From the NCBI GenBank assembly GCA_030435675.1, contig CM059624.1, forward strand, positions 1,512,769 to 1,576,768: a stretch of DNA of 64,000 bases, read 5' to 3'. Under the pieces are notes generated by a model, which was given only the letters and a program-made list of their open reading frames with translations, was not told the DNA's origin and made no database searches. This stretch comes from Steinernema hermaphroditum. Its lineage: Eukaryota; Nematoda; Chromadorea; Rhabditida; Steinernematidae. The position numbers were made by a program, and so were the translations under genes. Below are positions 31,861 to 43,748 of the stretch, one piece after another; positions within the stretch are counted from its first letter, which is position 1, and every line of letters begins with the position of its first letter.

Positions 31861-34800
31861 ACAGATAGATGAGGTGACATAATAGAAATAGACAATGCAC
31901 CAATTTAAAGCGACTTCTGGACTACTTTGAGTATGAGCGAAAAGGTGCCTGCGGAACTACAGTAAGGAGACAACAATTTCTGGGTGGAGGAAAAGCGGAA
32001 GGGGAGGTAGGCCATGAGGCCAATCAGATATACATACATACAGATATATGTAATGACGAAGATTGTGGTGGGCTTGCTTGCAGCGATACATAGCCATGAG
32101 TTCCAACCGCTCTTCTTTCGCATTGACTCCAGAGCGTCCTGATGGCTGTTTAATGCGGCTGTTCTTAAATGTAAGATGAGCCAATGTGGTTGTACCCCAT
32201 AAATAGCTCACCATATTTGTTCAGTATCATGGATGGCTCGAATAGTTGCTTCACCTTCACTGACTGTTCTGTGTTCTAAAACAGCAAGCAATTAACAATC
32301 GACTTTGGAAACAAGGCGCACACGCTGTTTTAACACTCAGTTGTCCTCAGTGATGCTATCTTCATCGCAACTGCTGCATTGAGCACTTAAGTACAGTGCG
32401 CGAAATCGGCTTTGATATGTGATCTTGGCCGCATTTCGATGTTCATAAAATATCCTCGAACACGGAATTAAGTGAAGAGCGCATGACAAAAATCTATGAG
32501 GATATGGAGAAAGTTATATCGGAGTTGAGCAGAAATTAGTTATGTTTCATACTTTAAGATGGCGCTCCATATAAGCGTCTTGCGCCTCCTCCACATAAAC
32601 GCTTCTGCGCAATTTGTAAAATCCCCGAGGCTCATCTAGACCCGACATCATGCATCATAGTCCGCGCTCCCTCGCCATAGGAGGGGCGTGTAATATAATG
32701 TTTATTATTTGGTTGCAACTTTGGTATTAATTAATAGTTGTTAAAAAAATACATATTAATGTATGATCAAAATGACGATAATATCCGAGGCATCACAGAA
32801 TAATACGATATGGTAGTTGTACATTCGGAAAAACAATTTTATGGATGGGTTCGGAACTTTTCAGTTTTGATAAAATTCGACTCAAAAACTCGGCTCAAAA
32901 GCACAGTCCATGCCGTCCAGCAACGTCGAAAGCGAGAGGCTCTTCCTCACAGCATTACACGGGGCAATCTCCGAATGAAACCCAATCGATGACACCAGAA
33001 AATCTTCCAAATCTGCTGTTTCTAAACTCAAACGACTTTTTGGTAGGCTTTGTCGAATAAATTGTGGACAACCGTGAACCTTCTCACTGATTTCCAGCCG
33101 GGTGCACGGTGCCCAATTATCAGAAGTTGGCAAGGGAAACAAGGGAAACAAAAAAAAACTTCATAGCATTGGATTCGGCTGAAAGTAAAAAGAACTTGTT
33201 GGAACTTCAAAAACAGTACAACTACAGAATGTATGGTCACATTTTGAAGAGGATCAGTTTTTCAGAAACGATTGTAAATACTAAGGATTCATAGAGGATT
33301 GACCATGTGTAAACCGAATTCAGGACTCTATGAAACGGAATTTAGGTTGCTATGGGTATTAGGATATCGGCAAAGCTACCAAAACAACAAGGTTCGCTTT
33401 TAATCAATAAGCATGAGTATAAGCCGGAGCCCACTCTATGGGAATAGAGATGATCACAATCTTCGCGCATTCAAACAGCACAGCCAACACGAAAATCACC
33501 GTAATTTTCAGCAAAAAAAAAGAATAAACTATTATAAATTTAAATCATAAAAATTGGAATAAGTCATGTGTTATTTCATGGAAAGACTTACGTTTTATTT
33601 TGTACATGGCTCAGGCGTGGCGACTTCGATCGTTGAGAATGCTGGAGATTCTGAAAGCAATTCGTTATTTCCTCATTCAGTCAGAAAAGAAAACGCCGCG
33701 ACTGCGTGCTGCACTGTTTTGGGGCGAGTGCGCGCCGTCGACGGCGACGTCGTGCGATCGCCGACAGAGAGGTCTCTGGCTCTCCGAAAAGTGCAAACGA
33801 AGGACAGTGTTATTCAGTGCTGAGTTTTCTATTGAGTCCCCGAAGGCGGAAGCGGGCGCACTCCGAATCCGAATTCAACGTCTTCATCGCTTCGATGCCT
33901 GTGCGCACCGATGGGACAACCTCTATTCGACTCCGGCGTTGTCGCCTTCGGTGTCCCCCCTTTCCCCCTGCATTGCAGATGGTCCTGCCGGCGCAAAGGG
34001 AAATTGTGCAAGGGAAAGCACGACCTGGACGCCCTCGCCGCCGACGACCTCTTCGTCAGTCGTGCCATCAGTGAGAAACCTAAAACGGGCGGACTTCCCG
34101 ATCGGAAAAACAACAGGAAAAACGTACAGCTTCCTTGCTCTACAGATCGTGGCGTGAGGAACTGAAAGTCGCCGCGCCTGTGCCTCAATGTCGCCCCCGT
34201 ACCTGGAACTTCCCGAGTATAACAAGTTGATTCTTTGATTCTTCAAGTCGTGAATTCACGATTTTTTATTTCATACATATATTAAGACAGATCCAGATTT
34301 AGGAGATTTAGGTGTTGTTGGGGAGACCGAGCCCAGGTGAACCGAGCTGGGTCCAGGTAACATATATTGGGGCAATTGTGACTGTTAGCGGAGAACTGTG
34401 AGAAGAGAGGCTAGACGGATGCAGAGATCAGAGATAACAATTACAAAGTGAACAGTTGTCCGTATTGATATCAGTTTTGCAACGACCTACAGGGGATATT
34501 TACAATACTTTACAATACGGACATTTGCATTTACAATTGGCAATAAAATCGCGCTGGAGCGCAATAATAGATTGAAGTCAGCGAGGAAAAGAGGATGAGA
34601 AAACAGGCAGAGAGGGGACACATACATTCATACACATGTACATAGGTAACAAAATCGCATTCGCGATGATCACATTGATATGATCCTGCTCTGTTGCGAT
34701 ATCCGAGAATCAGGACGAAAACAGCCAGAACAGTCACAGATTGTTACAGCAAGGCCATTTTTGAACTCCAATCTAAAAAATTTCGATTGAGTTAGCTTCC

Positions 34801-34944
34801 TTGAGTGTCAAGCTCCAGCACACTCACAAAATTCGACCGTAGTTCATTAAAAAATTTCCGGGTTCAGGTCTTTCGGAGTTGATTGCTAATTGGAGTGAAA
34901 GTTTTTGACTAGCAAGCTATGGGTTGCCGTGAATAATCGTAAAG
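31861..34944. other. intergenic, contains a duplicate of a 5' gene end
   Basis: No intact gene is supported. 33600-33830 is homologous to 35405-35625, the 5' region of the gene at 35407. Its minus strand even keeps ATG, four codons and a GTAAGTC donor at about 33607, but I find no following exons. 33845-33975 is another copy of the dispersed GC-rich repeat. The remaining sequence is unremarkable. Confidence 0.4.
33600..33830 (-). repeat. duplicated 5' gene end (orphaned first exon)
   Basis: Shares AACACTGTCCTTCGTTTGCAC and ATTTTCAACGATCGAAGTCG-type blocks with 35405-35625. The start codon context and the donor after MYKIK are conserved, but the downstream exons of the 35 kb gene are absent. 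Confidence 0.55.
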
Positions 34945-35407
34945 TTACTGCGGGATAAAGTGACTCAAATCAAAATATGAGGGGCTTGTGTCGTAATAAA
35001 AGTGTCGCAGCCAACAACTTACAATAAAACCTACTTGGCAGTGAGTAAATTTGGGTCCTGCTACGTGGGTCGCGGTGAATAGAAGTGCTTCGTTCCTTCG
35101 CTGAGCTTCTTCTGCGTCCTTCTGTGGCTCATCCCTTTCACCTGTTTGTTTCGATAAGATTTCCAGTTCTTCCTTCTCGCTGCTCTTTGTCGACATTTCA
35201 TTTTCTGAAGAATAGAGGGAAAGTAAGACGTTTATTGGAATAGTACGTACCATTACTGTGTTTGAATTCGGAGTTGGCTCAAGGCGTGTGAGCGCCTCCA
35301 GCAAGCGTATGTAAGTTTCTTTTCTCCTGTTTGGTAGTAGCTCTTAAAAATAAAGATTGAAATCTCACAAAAGTCTCGGAACTTGACTTACTTTTCATTT
35401 TATACAT
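34945..35407 (-). CDS. small charged hypothetical protein
   Basis: Predicted exons 35407-35392 (MYKMK), 35342-35247 and from 35204 onward. Junctions GAAAA|GTAAGTC to TTTTTAAG and GTAC|GTACTA to TTCTTCAG agree in phase. The product continues KLLPNRRKETYIRLLEALTR, then LEPTPNSNTVM, then a Lys/Glu-rich region with EELEILSKQTGERDEPQKDA, and THVAGPKFTHCQ. The 3' end is uncertain: the frame can run to 34945 or splice out at GTAGGT (35034) or GTAAGT. No domain recognised. The charged middle suggests a soluble or coiled-coil-like region. Confidence 0.45.
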
Positions 35408-36604
35408 CGCTCAGAAGTAGCGACTTCGATCGTTGAAAATTCTGAAGAGAGATTCTGAAAGCAATCCGTTATTTCTCCGACCAGTAAGAAAGGAAAACGC
35501 CGACTGCGTGCTGGTTGCACTGTTGTCGACCAAGCGCGTGCCGTCGGCGGCGGCGCTGCGCGATCACAGGATGGTGTCTGGCTGTCGGAAAAAGTGCAAA
35601 CGAAGGACAGTGTTATTGTTATTCAATGCGCGGCCCATATTGTGGTGATAAATGATTGCTCTCCACTTGTGGAAGGTCGATGGTTCAGAGATGTGGATTG
35701 CCGTGTACAGTAGCGGGTTTTGTTTGGAACGCATGAGTAAAACTGCTGCACTGTCGACGGTCTTTTATTTGTGTCGATCGGTCGGGTTGTCCATTCGCTC
35801 TCTCATTCGTTGGAATGAGTTGAGTGAGCGGTTGTATATGGTCTTTCGTGTTTCCCTCAATGATAGCCCACGATCCCAGCAGGCATGGAACATCAGGGAG
35901 CCGTAGCATCATCCAAATGTCATCAAAAACATCATCAAGAAGCTGTACATCGCCGCCCGATCATCCGCGCTGAAGAGTCTCAGCAACGACGATGTCTGCG
36001 CGCCAGCTACACCGAACATCTGCTTCACTACATCCGTTGTGCTCCACCAACGCGCCTCCATCTTGTTCAGCGCTTCTGCCGCTCTGCTAGGCCATGATAA
36101 CACCGTCAAAAAAGAATGACTGCCACATTCAATGGCCACCACAAAATAACCGCTAATTAGAGCTCGCCTAAAGACTAAAGAGCTGATTAAAGAGCTCGCT
36201 CATCAGTCTCGCGTAAAATAAGTGGACCTTATGGCCTAAACCGAGGTTTACCACCACGACTATAAGAAAACTGACTGTCTTTTTTGGTGGTCTTTTTTAC
36301 GGCGTTGTTGTGCCTACACCGCTGAAACTGTCACTCCGCCAGCCTGATGAGAGCACTGTGTTCGACTCTGATATTGCGCCCTGTGCGATTGAAGAAGATC
36401 AGTGGCCCCTTTGTGATATTTGCTTTCTTTTGTGTCATAGTGTCTTGCATGCCATTGATTCGAGAACTAAAATTTGAAACTTGCTCTGTTGATATTGTCA
36501 GCAATCGGCCCATCTATCGGGTTATCGATATTTCGCAAGGACCATTTATGTGTGCGCGGGAAAATTTAACCACATCACTTGAATTTACGTAAACATAAGC
36601 TTTA
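35408..36604. other. intergenic; possible small plus-strand secreted frame
   Basis: 35408-35625 is the duplicated 5' region described at 33.6 kb. A plus-strand frame at 36347-36592 (81 codons) has a hydrophobic stretch FVIFAFFCVIVSC and would converge on the receptor at 36605, but a signal peptide so far from the ATG is unusual. I list it only as a possibility. Confidence 0.35.
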
Positions 36605-38456
36605 TTACGACTGATCAGCACAAACAATTACATTCACGTTCACAACAACATGTTTTTGTCTCCAAATCATCTCCTTGATTTTAGTCTGAACCCTATTGTT
36701 GACAATTATCGACACCGTTGAGAATAATCCAGCGTCTATGATCCACATCACGTTCATTACAATCCTCTTTTGGAGCATATCGAATGGAACTGGCGGAGAC
36801 CAAAAGCTCCAGATAACAAAAAACGATTCGTAAGCGAACGATATCAGTGCGGTTATTAAGATCTTCATTTCCACAGTGGAGAAGGGTGGCTGGTCAGAAG
36901 AGGCCTTTCTGATCTGAAAATAAGGGCTGAACTCAGATAGGCCCAATTGTTCCTGCCTTGAATAAATAGCCGAACACGAGTAAATACACTAGCAACATTA
37001 TACTGAAAACAGTCAGATCCAGGTATGACTCCACCTCAGCCATGATTACTGCTCCGTGCAGGTCACGTCTGTAGCCCCATCCAATACGACCTTGGGCGGT
37101 TTGAAAGGAGTAGCCAAAGTCTGGCAGGCAGAGAACAACAAGAGACCCGAGCCAAAGTATCCACGATAGGAAGATAAATAAGTATGTAATCCGACTACGA
37201 AACAGGGCACTTTGAGGACTCATGAAAACGATGAGTCTGTCTACAGCCAATGCTAATGATAGCCCAATGTACATGAACCATCCGGATTCGAGTAGAACAC
37301 CCAGAATCCTATCCGAATAGTAGTTGAATGGTGAATCCGTGATGCACATGATCCCGCCAAACATGAAAGGGATAAGCTGTAAGATGCAGGAGAAGCAGAC
37401 GTTTTTGACGATAAGTGAAGTGGTGGACTTGTTTTCAGATGATTTTTCTGCAACCTGAAAGTGAAAAATTTAAAGAAATCACTCGAGTGCAATGCATAGC
37501 AAGGCGTTACATACATGAGATAAATGGAAAATAACTATCAACGAAAGCAATTAGGTGGCTAGCCCTGAGATGCAAAAAGAGATTGGTCGCATTGGTTCGG
37601 ATTCGAAACTGGAACTTAGACTCGGACTAGACGGGCTTTGGGGTATAGAGACTGGATATTGGATTTCTTGGTTTGGCTCGATCGGCATCACTGGACTGGT
37701 CTGTGTTATCATGTATAACGCTAACGCATCCAAGCACCCTCCACTATCTTCTGCAATACGCTTTAGGACTATGTGCCGGGACCGAATTTCGGGCAGCAAC
37801 TGTCCTAGGACTTCGAAACGGATATCAAGAAATATGGTCGCGGCTATGTATGTTTAGATTTAGCTTTTGAATGAAAGTGAGACACGTCACACTATGAGAC
37901 AAAAAAGCCTAGGAATCAGAGGGATGAACCTGTTCTCGAGGGGTTAAACTCATCAGCTATTGATGCTATTACGGCTGCTCGAACTATGAATTCCCAAAGA
38001 CTGTGGATTTGTGTACGGAGGTTGTGGATAAACGACGATAAATGTTGACGACTTTGGTCGTCCCAGATTTAACTGCTTGTGTTTAGTTTTCACATTTGCC
38101 TCAAACAGGTCGGTGCTAGAAAAATGAAAGCGAATGTGCCATGTTGTTAGCCAAATAAGAAGAGTGTCGCTACGCCCATGTACCTGACCGGTTGACCAAC
38201 CTTTATTGTTCCCGAGGTGGACCATTAAGATCTCTCAAAGTAAGTCGTCCTCAAGGCTGGCCATGGAAAACGATCACAAATTTCATTTGTCATGGATATG
38301 TACAGTAGATAAACAACTTTGACTTACCAACATGACAAGAAGATTAATTACAAAAGCGGTAGTAGACATCACGAAGTAAATAGTTCCCACAAGAATATGC
38401 AGAAGCATGATGCAATCTTGTCGAACGAAGGAAGACTTCGCGAATAACATGTACAT
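36605..38456 (-). CDS. serpentine chemoreceptor, Srx/Srt-like (paralogue 2)
   Basis: Exons 38456-38328, 37454-36957 and 36913-36605 give 311 residues; an in-frame ATG at 38492 would add 12. Phase 0 holds at both junctions. Intron 1 is 873 bases. Intron 2 is 43 bases and starts with GC, not GT (TTCAAG|GCAGGA to TTATTTTCAG). Seven hydrophobic segments are clear: segment 2 CFSCILQLIPFMFGG, LALAVDR at the end of segment 3, YESFFVIWSFW in segment 6. AATAAA overlaps the stop codon. Paralogue of 12540-15496, but without its 2-kb intron after NYYSDR. Confidence 0.8.
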
Positions 38457-39898
38457 AGGACGTGGGTAGTTAATTACTAACCTGACAAGCATCAATTTGC
38501 TCAAACTACATCGTTCCGCAAAAGATCATTCACACCAACGGAACCAGTTTCCCAGCTCACTTTGTTATTTATCCACGTAATGAATAAAACGTCAGACTCG
38601 CAATTTCAAGAATTGCACCTGGAATGCAGCTGCCGTGTGTTTTTAAAAGCACTGTGTTGTACACGTCAACAAGTTGGTTAAGTAGGTGGTGGACTTTATG
38701 AGTTGGAATGATAAATAAGCAAATGTGTGCTTAGAGGAAGGGCGAGTACAATATTGGTGGGTACAGAACGCTAATCACAAGGCACAAATCTGCAGAAGAC
38801 AACAAATTGAGCATTGTGGTGAGATATTAATAGACAACTGGTAGCCACAGTTCAACAGGCAAGCGTGAATTAAAATGAAACGTGAAACATATAAAGCAGG
38901 AGAACATAACAATGACCACTCATCTTTTTCTTTCTTTGTCATTCTGAGAAGATTAGCATTAAACTCAGAAAGTACTAATACGAAACGTCATTATTTTTGT
39001 TGACAAAAAAGCCTTTCGTGGTGGGAACCATCGACAACATTTTCTCTTGTATTTCAGAGAGTACATACAGTAATTAGCGGATTTCCCATTGGGTGGTTAC
39101 TCCATACAGATCCATCCCAATAGTGAGAAGGCCGTACATTTTACGTGCACTTTGCAAACTATCGTGAAACCCAGTTTTCAGAAGCACACTGAATGAACTA
39201 CTCGTATTTATTTGTCGATGTGTACTTACGAGGGAACCTTCGGAATAGTTTACGTCCTATCCAACAGCATGTTTATATATTGGAAGAGGTCGACATGCTT
39301 ATTCAGATGGCAAATGGGTTCAGCAGCGTTAAATACGCACCCTTTTTTCGGTTTCTAGACGCAGCGTTCGAAAATAAAGTAGCAAAGAAATAGCCGCTTT
39401 CGGGTGGGAAGTGTTTGCTTTTTCCTGCGCTCAATGCTTGCATGGTATGTGTTGGGCAGCTTCCTCTCTGATGTGATCATGATATCTGAAAGTGACTCTG
39501 CTACATCTTCATTCCACCATTCTATTCCACGCATTCTTCATGGCTCACTTTAAGCACTTTCCAAACTGAACTGCTCGATTGTCTCGTTTCTTCCCCAGTA
39601 AATGCCTAGCTTCTGTACCGATGCAAACCTGAAGCTGTCCCCGGTTCATGTTCACGTTCTGTAGTCCTTCCCTCATATCCTTCTGTATCCCCGCCTGTAC
39701 CGAAAGAGTTCTAACCGACAACCGGAAGGTAAGCAAATTTAGTATTGGCAACTGCGGTCCATGATGTGATACACATTGACGTTGACAATATTTGAACAAA
39801 ATCGGCAAAGCAAACAAGAAAAACCACTTAAACAACTGTACCACACATTGACAAAGTTATCAATAGATTCCTAAAACCTTCTCGAGTCTCGCTGGTGC
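38457..39898. other. intergenic, includes duplicated block near the defensin cluster
   Basis: 39318-39480 resembles 40405-40565 (CGGTTTCTAGACGCAGCGTTCGAAAA against CGGTTTCCAGGTGCAGCGTTCGAAAA, then AGCCGCTTTC). The two blocks flank the ABF-like gene at 39899-40127 in the same orientation, so the gene lies in a decayed tandem duplication. Otherwise nothing recognised. Confidence 0.45.
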
Positions 39899-40127
39899 TT
39901 ATCGGCAATGCAAACATTGACATACCCCATGGCATGTCTCTTCGGTGCAATATCCTAAAGCATATTATTCCCACATAATACGGGGCTACGTAACTATTCG
40001 TACCAGTGCCGCAGCTGCCTAGCGCACATGAAAAAGCGCAGATTGCTCCTCCAAAACAGCACGGCAGTTCTTGAATGGAAAAAGCTAGAATAGATAGAAA
40101 AATACAGAGGATGTGAAGTGTCTGCAT
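39899..40127 (-). CDS. ABF-like cysteine-stabilised antimicrobial peptide 1
   Basis: Exons 40127-40004 and 39954-39899 give 59 residues, with an intron of 49 bases (GGCACTG|GTACGA to TGCTTTAG). The N-terminal ~18 residues form a secretion signal. The mature part keeps the ABF layout: C-x3-C-x4-C-x4-C, a loop, then C-x-C-x2-C, with SCGTGYC in the position of the family's conserved turn. Extra cysteines (CC at 23-24 and C49) are present. It ends directly after the last cysteine (HCR), lacking the basic site and acidic tail of the other copies. TATAAAAA lies at 40163-40170. By family knowledge it should be a secreted peptide acting on microbial membranes. Confidence 0.75.
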
Positions 40128-41206
40128 GGCCGGTAGACTAAGTGGTGACTGTTTGTAGTGCGTTTTTATACTTGTGACCATAAAGTTCAGTCGCCTACGT
40201 CCGGATGTTGTTGTACAAATAAACTGTTTTTGACAGTCAACGGTACTGTTCAGCTTCGATTTAGTTATTCACACCATATCTTTTATGTCGTTTGACGTAA
40301 AAGAGAGGCTTCCGAACTTCCTCATTCAGATTGCAAAGGGCTCAGCTGCGTTTTCATACAGTAAACTTATGACGAATTGCAAATTCGGGACCACAGGTTG
40401 CTTAACATGCATCCCTATTTTCGGTTTCCAGGTGCAGCGTTCGAAAAGTAAGCAGCAATAGTATGTAAACTAGCCGCTTTCAAGCGGAAAGCTTGTTTCA
40501 TCTGCTGCTTTTTCCCTGTGGCCAAGGTTTGCATGTTTTGTACCATATAGCCTCCTGGCCGATTTGATCATGACTTTCCACATTGATGTGGCCGATTCAT
40601 ACCTGTTTTTTCTTTCACCCACAATTCCTTACCTTTGTCCAGGTGCAAACCACAAGCTATCACCGGTCGAAACTCATCCTTCTCCTTGTCAATTCCGAAG
40701 CTCTTCCTCGGTTCTTATCTTATACCCGATCCATACCTCAGCCCTGTAGGAAAGTCGTCAAGCACTCCGCTGAGGTAGTTGTCCACAACGAAATTCTGGA
40801 CAATCCATTGAATGTTCTCACTTATTAATGTAGTGGTGTAGTGTTTTTTGTTGTTGTGCATATAACTAGTTGCCTGGCTATAAATAGAGTCATCGTCTCT
40901 TCGTGTTAACCGGTCCACAAATAGACCACCGGAAAAGAAAAACGTTGTCCTATTGATCACCGATAAGAATGTCGTCCAAAAATACCCCTGCGCTTTGACG
41001 CGACGGAAGTATCCGGCAGTAGAGAGCAAAGACTATGATTTGCAGATGTGGAAGGTGGCCCCGAAATGTTTTTTTCCTTGGCTTTATGAAGTGAACGTTT
41101 AAGGACTGCAGTGACCACATGCTGCACACATTAAATGGCTGCTGACTTTAAGGACTGTAGTGACCACATGCTGCACACATTAAATGGCTGCTAACTCAAA
41201 AAAATC
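40128..41206. other. intergenic, second duplicated block
   Basis: Contains the 40405-40565 block that matches 39318-39480, and a perfect local duplication of about 50 bases at 41101-41150 and 41149-41195 (GGACTGTAGTGACCACATGC region) just left of the Merlin element. No gene supported. Confidence 0.45.
40163..40170 (-). promoter_or_regulatory. TATA box of ABF-like gene 1
   Basis: The reverse strand reads TATAAAAA, 36 bases before the ATG. The spacing matches the TATA boxes of the four other peptide genes in the cluster. Confidence 0.6.
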
Positions 41207-42262
41207 GGCTCTATTAGAGAGATGTGACCAAAATGGTATTTATCTTGACAAAACTGTATTTATCTTGACAAAACTGTGTTTATCTTGACAAAACCGACCA
41301 AAATTGACAAAACCGTATCTATCTTGACAAAACCGGCCAAAATTGACAAAATCGACCAAAATTGACAGAATGGTATTTAGATTGACAAAACTGTATTTAT
41401 CTTGACAAAAGTATTTTTTAATTGACAAAACTGAATTTATCTTGACAAAACCAATTTTCACTGACAAAACAGAATTCCACTGACAAAACGTTCTTTAACC
41501 ACTAACTGCAAAGATCAAAGTTTTTTATCAACAAATTTATCACAAACAGAAAACGAACTGTTCAATAGTCATCCTCTTCGGGTTCTTCGCTGGGTCTGTC
41601 GGAACTGGGCCCTGCGACAGGCACGGGACCATAAGCTAGGGGGTGAGGGCCTCGTCGTAGAGATAGATGAGAGCTATTTTTATAAGCCAAAGTTCAACAG
41701 GGGCCGTAAGTTAGGTAAAAGATCCGGATGGGTCTTTGGCCTTACGAGTCGTGCCACGGGAGAGGTCAGGGTCTTTGAAGTTAGGGACCGCTCCGCAGCT
41801 ACATTGCTTCCTTTAATAAGAGATAATTGTGCGCCTGGTACAATTGTCACTTCTGATGGCTGGAGCGCATATAGCAAAATTGAGGAACTAGAGATGGAGT
41901 ATACCCGGAAATGGGTGAATCACAAAATAAGTTTTGTTCACCCGAAAGATAGGTCTGTTCCATGGAGGCTGATTTATAATTTTGTCAGTGAAAATTGGTT
42001 GTGTCAAGATAAATTCAGTTTTGTCAATTAAAAAATACTTTTGTCAAGATAAATACGGTTTTGACAATCTAAATACCATTCTGTCAATTTTGGTCGATTT
42101 TGTCAATTTTGGCCGGTTTTGTCAAGATAGATACGGTTTTGTCAATTTCGGTCGGTTTTGTCAAGATAAATACGGTTTTGTCAAGATAAATACAGTTTTG
42201 TCAAGATAAATACAGTTTTGTCAAGATAAATACCATTTTGGTCACTTCTCCCTAATAGAGCC
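41207..42262. mobile_element. Merlin-type DNA transposon, degraded, 1056 bp
   Basis: Terminal inverted repeats start GGCTCTATTAG(A/G)GAGA(T/A)GTGACC and extend about 270-300 bases. A perfect 8-base duplication AAAAAATC flanks the element (41199-41206 and 42263-42270). The arms are arrays of TTGACAAAACTGTATTTATC-like units. The centre encodes an IS1595/ISXO2-like DDE domain, which defines the Merlin superfamily. Confidence 0.85.
41555..42031 (+). pseudogene. Merlin transposase fragment (IS1595/ISXO2-like DDE domain)
   Basis: Frame with LVVEIDESYFYKPKF, GRKLGKRSGWVFGLTSRATG, VFEVRDRSAATLLPLI, CAPGTIVTSDGWSAY and WVNHKISFVHP in order. These are the first Asp (EIDES), second Asp (SDGW) and the NH..FV motif of the domain. 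There is no start codon, the N-terminal zinc-binding region is missing, and the frame runs into the right terminal repeat before the third acidic residue. It is therefore not functional. It would have catalysed cut-and-paste transposition. Confidence 0.8.
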
Positions 42263-42463
42263 AAAAAATCCACAAAAGGTCATACTCAGCAGTGCTGAGT
42301 ATGTGTGCTGACCACATGCATCGACTGTTTATTCAATGTATGTCTCACTTCACCGCGATCTGGTGCTGATTGACCACACTGTCTACGCGATGGTACATTT
42401 ACTGAAAAATATGAGCAATGGTAATGGTGCCGCAGTTAGCAACATAAAAACTTGTACATTCAA

Positions 42464-42768
42464 TCACTGATTATCAAGAAGAACATATTCATTCTTGTTG
42501 TCGGCATCTCTGAGCAGGTGAGCTCTGCGCTTGCGCCAGTTTGACCCACGGCCACAACTATCGCATACGCATGTTCCACCCCATCCTCCTCTACAGTCTC
42601 CTGCAACAAGTTGTAAATTGATATTTCAGTGACATAGTGATCTTTACCACTAGCGCAATTCTGGAGGTTGCACGAAGCAACACATGCATAACGTCCGCCG
42701 TAGCAGGACACGCCCGCGGTGATGTCGCAGACGAAGAGAATAACGAAGAGGACGATGAAGGTCTTCAT
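42464..42768 (-). CDS. ABF-like cysteine-stabilised antimicrobial peptide 2
   Basis: Exons 42768-42648 and 42600-42464 give 85 residues; intron 47 bases (AGTG|GTAAAG to TTGTTGCAG). Residues 1-19 are a signal peptide. Cysteines after the signal are spaced C-x6-C-x3-C-x4-C-x4-C-x7-C-x-C-x2-C, with CVASCNLQNC and GTCVCDSCGRG, the hallmark of nematode ABF (Ascaris ASABF-type) peptides with a cysteine-stabilised alpha-beta fold. A WRKRR motif at 62-66 is followed by an acidic, Asn/Asp-rich tail of 19 residues. This looks like a furin-type processing site and an acidic C-terminal propeptide. TATAAAAG lies at 42802-42809. Strongly similar to the next copy, so it is a tandem duplicate. Confidence 0.85.
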
Positions 42769-42801
42769 GGCGGCTAAGGTGAGTGAAGACCTTTCTGGTG
42801 G

Positions 42802-42809
42802 CTTTTATA
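42802..42809 (-). promoter_or_regulatory. TATA box and conserved core promoter of peptide 2
   Basis: The reverse strand reads TATAAAAGCCACCAGAA. The same 17 bases are found upstream of peptides 3 and 4, so the core promoter was duplicated with the genes and kept. Confidence 0.7.
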
Positions 42810-43435
42810 CGAGCTCGATGTTTTCTGTTATTCACTGCAGGTTGTGTACGCACAGAAGGCCGGAAGTGTTAAATACTGTTTTTGTCACAGAAGGACTTAT
42901 AAATTATGTTTTCGGTGTTCGTCTGCAAAACATCGCTCATACAATTAGCCAACCAAGCACAGCTGTGGCATCAAGTTGTATGAGCTGTACTACTGGCTCA
43001 TTGTCTCTGGTTGCCATGCCGGGGGCTGAGGGTTCATTCCGCTTTGGCGCCTTTCCGAAATTCGCATACTTTTGCTGTAGTATATTTGTCGAATCGAATC
43101 AAAATATCGACGACAAACAGAGTCTGTGAAGCACAAATGGTACTTTGATGCAGTTGGGCTGTTTTGATATCCGAGATCAAAGAGTGTTATTGACCGACGT
43201 CGAATGTGTCCCATTAATGTCCCCTGTATTATGCCACTCTCACCTTATCTCCAACGTCCTCCCATCAAGAGAAAATCTGGAATGCGACGGTGGAAATGTA
43301 CGCTTGAACATGTGACTAACATAAATGGTACATTTGTTGAAAAATATGAACAATAATGGTATTGAAGTTAGCGATGGAAATGGTAGCGAAGGCCGACGGT
43401 ATCGAAGTTAGTAATATCAAGACTTGTGTGTTAAG

Positions 43436-43737
43436 TCACTGATCATCAAGGAAAACATATTGGTTCTTGTCATCGGCATCTCCGAGCATGTGGGCTCTGC
43501 GCTTACGCCAGTTCGATCCACGGGCGCAACGCGAGCATACACACGTTCCACCGTATTCGCTACAGTATCCTGCAACAACTTGTGAATAGATATTTCAGTG
43601 ACGTAGAGATAATCACCGGTGCCGCAGTTCTGCATGTTGCACGAAGCAACGCAACCGGCACGTCCGCCGTAGCAGGACATGCCCGCGGTGATGTCGCAGA
43701 CGAAGAGAAGAACGAAGAGGATGATGAAGGTCTTCAT
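43436..43737 (-). CDS. ABF-like cysteine-stabilised antimicrobial peptide 3
   Basis: Exons 43737-43617 and 43569-43436 give 84 residues; intron 47 bases (ACCG|GTGATT to TTGTTGCAG). Signal peptide 1-19. Cysteine pattern as in peptide 2, with QNCGTGYC, closer to known ABF sequences, and GTCVCSRCARG. WRKRR at 61-65 is followed by an acidic tail (DADDKNQY and so on). The 5' leader contains a perfect 15-base hairpin not present in the sister gene. Expected to be secreted, probably by epithelia, as an immune effector. Confidence 0.85.
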
Positions 43738-43748
43738 GACTGATGGTG

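Noticed and set aside
33600..34157. Plus-strand 185-codon frame rich in Ser, Pro and Arg
   Set aside because: The opposite strand is the duplicated leader of the 35 kb gene and a GC-rich dispersed repeat. High GC removes stops.
41220..41500. CRISPR-like regular array
   Set aside because: The units are contiguous and imperfect, mirrored at 41990-42262, and belong to Merlin terminal repeats; this is also a eukaryotic genome.
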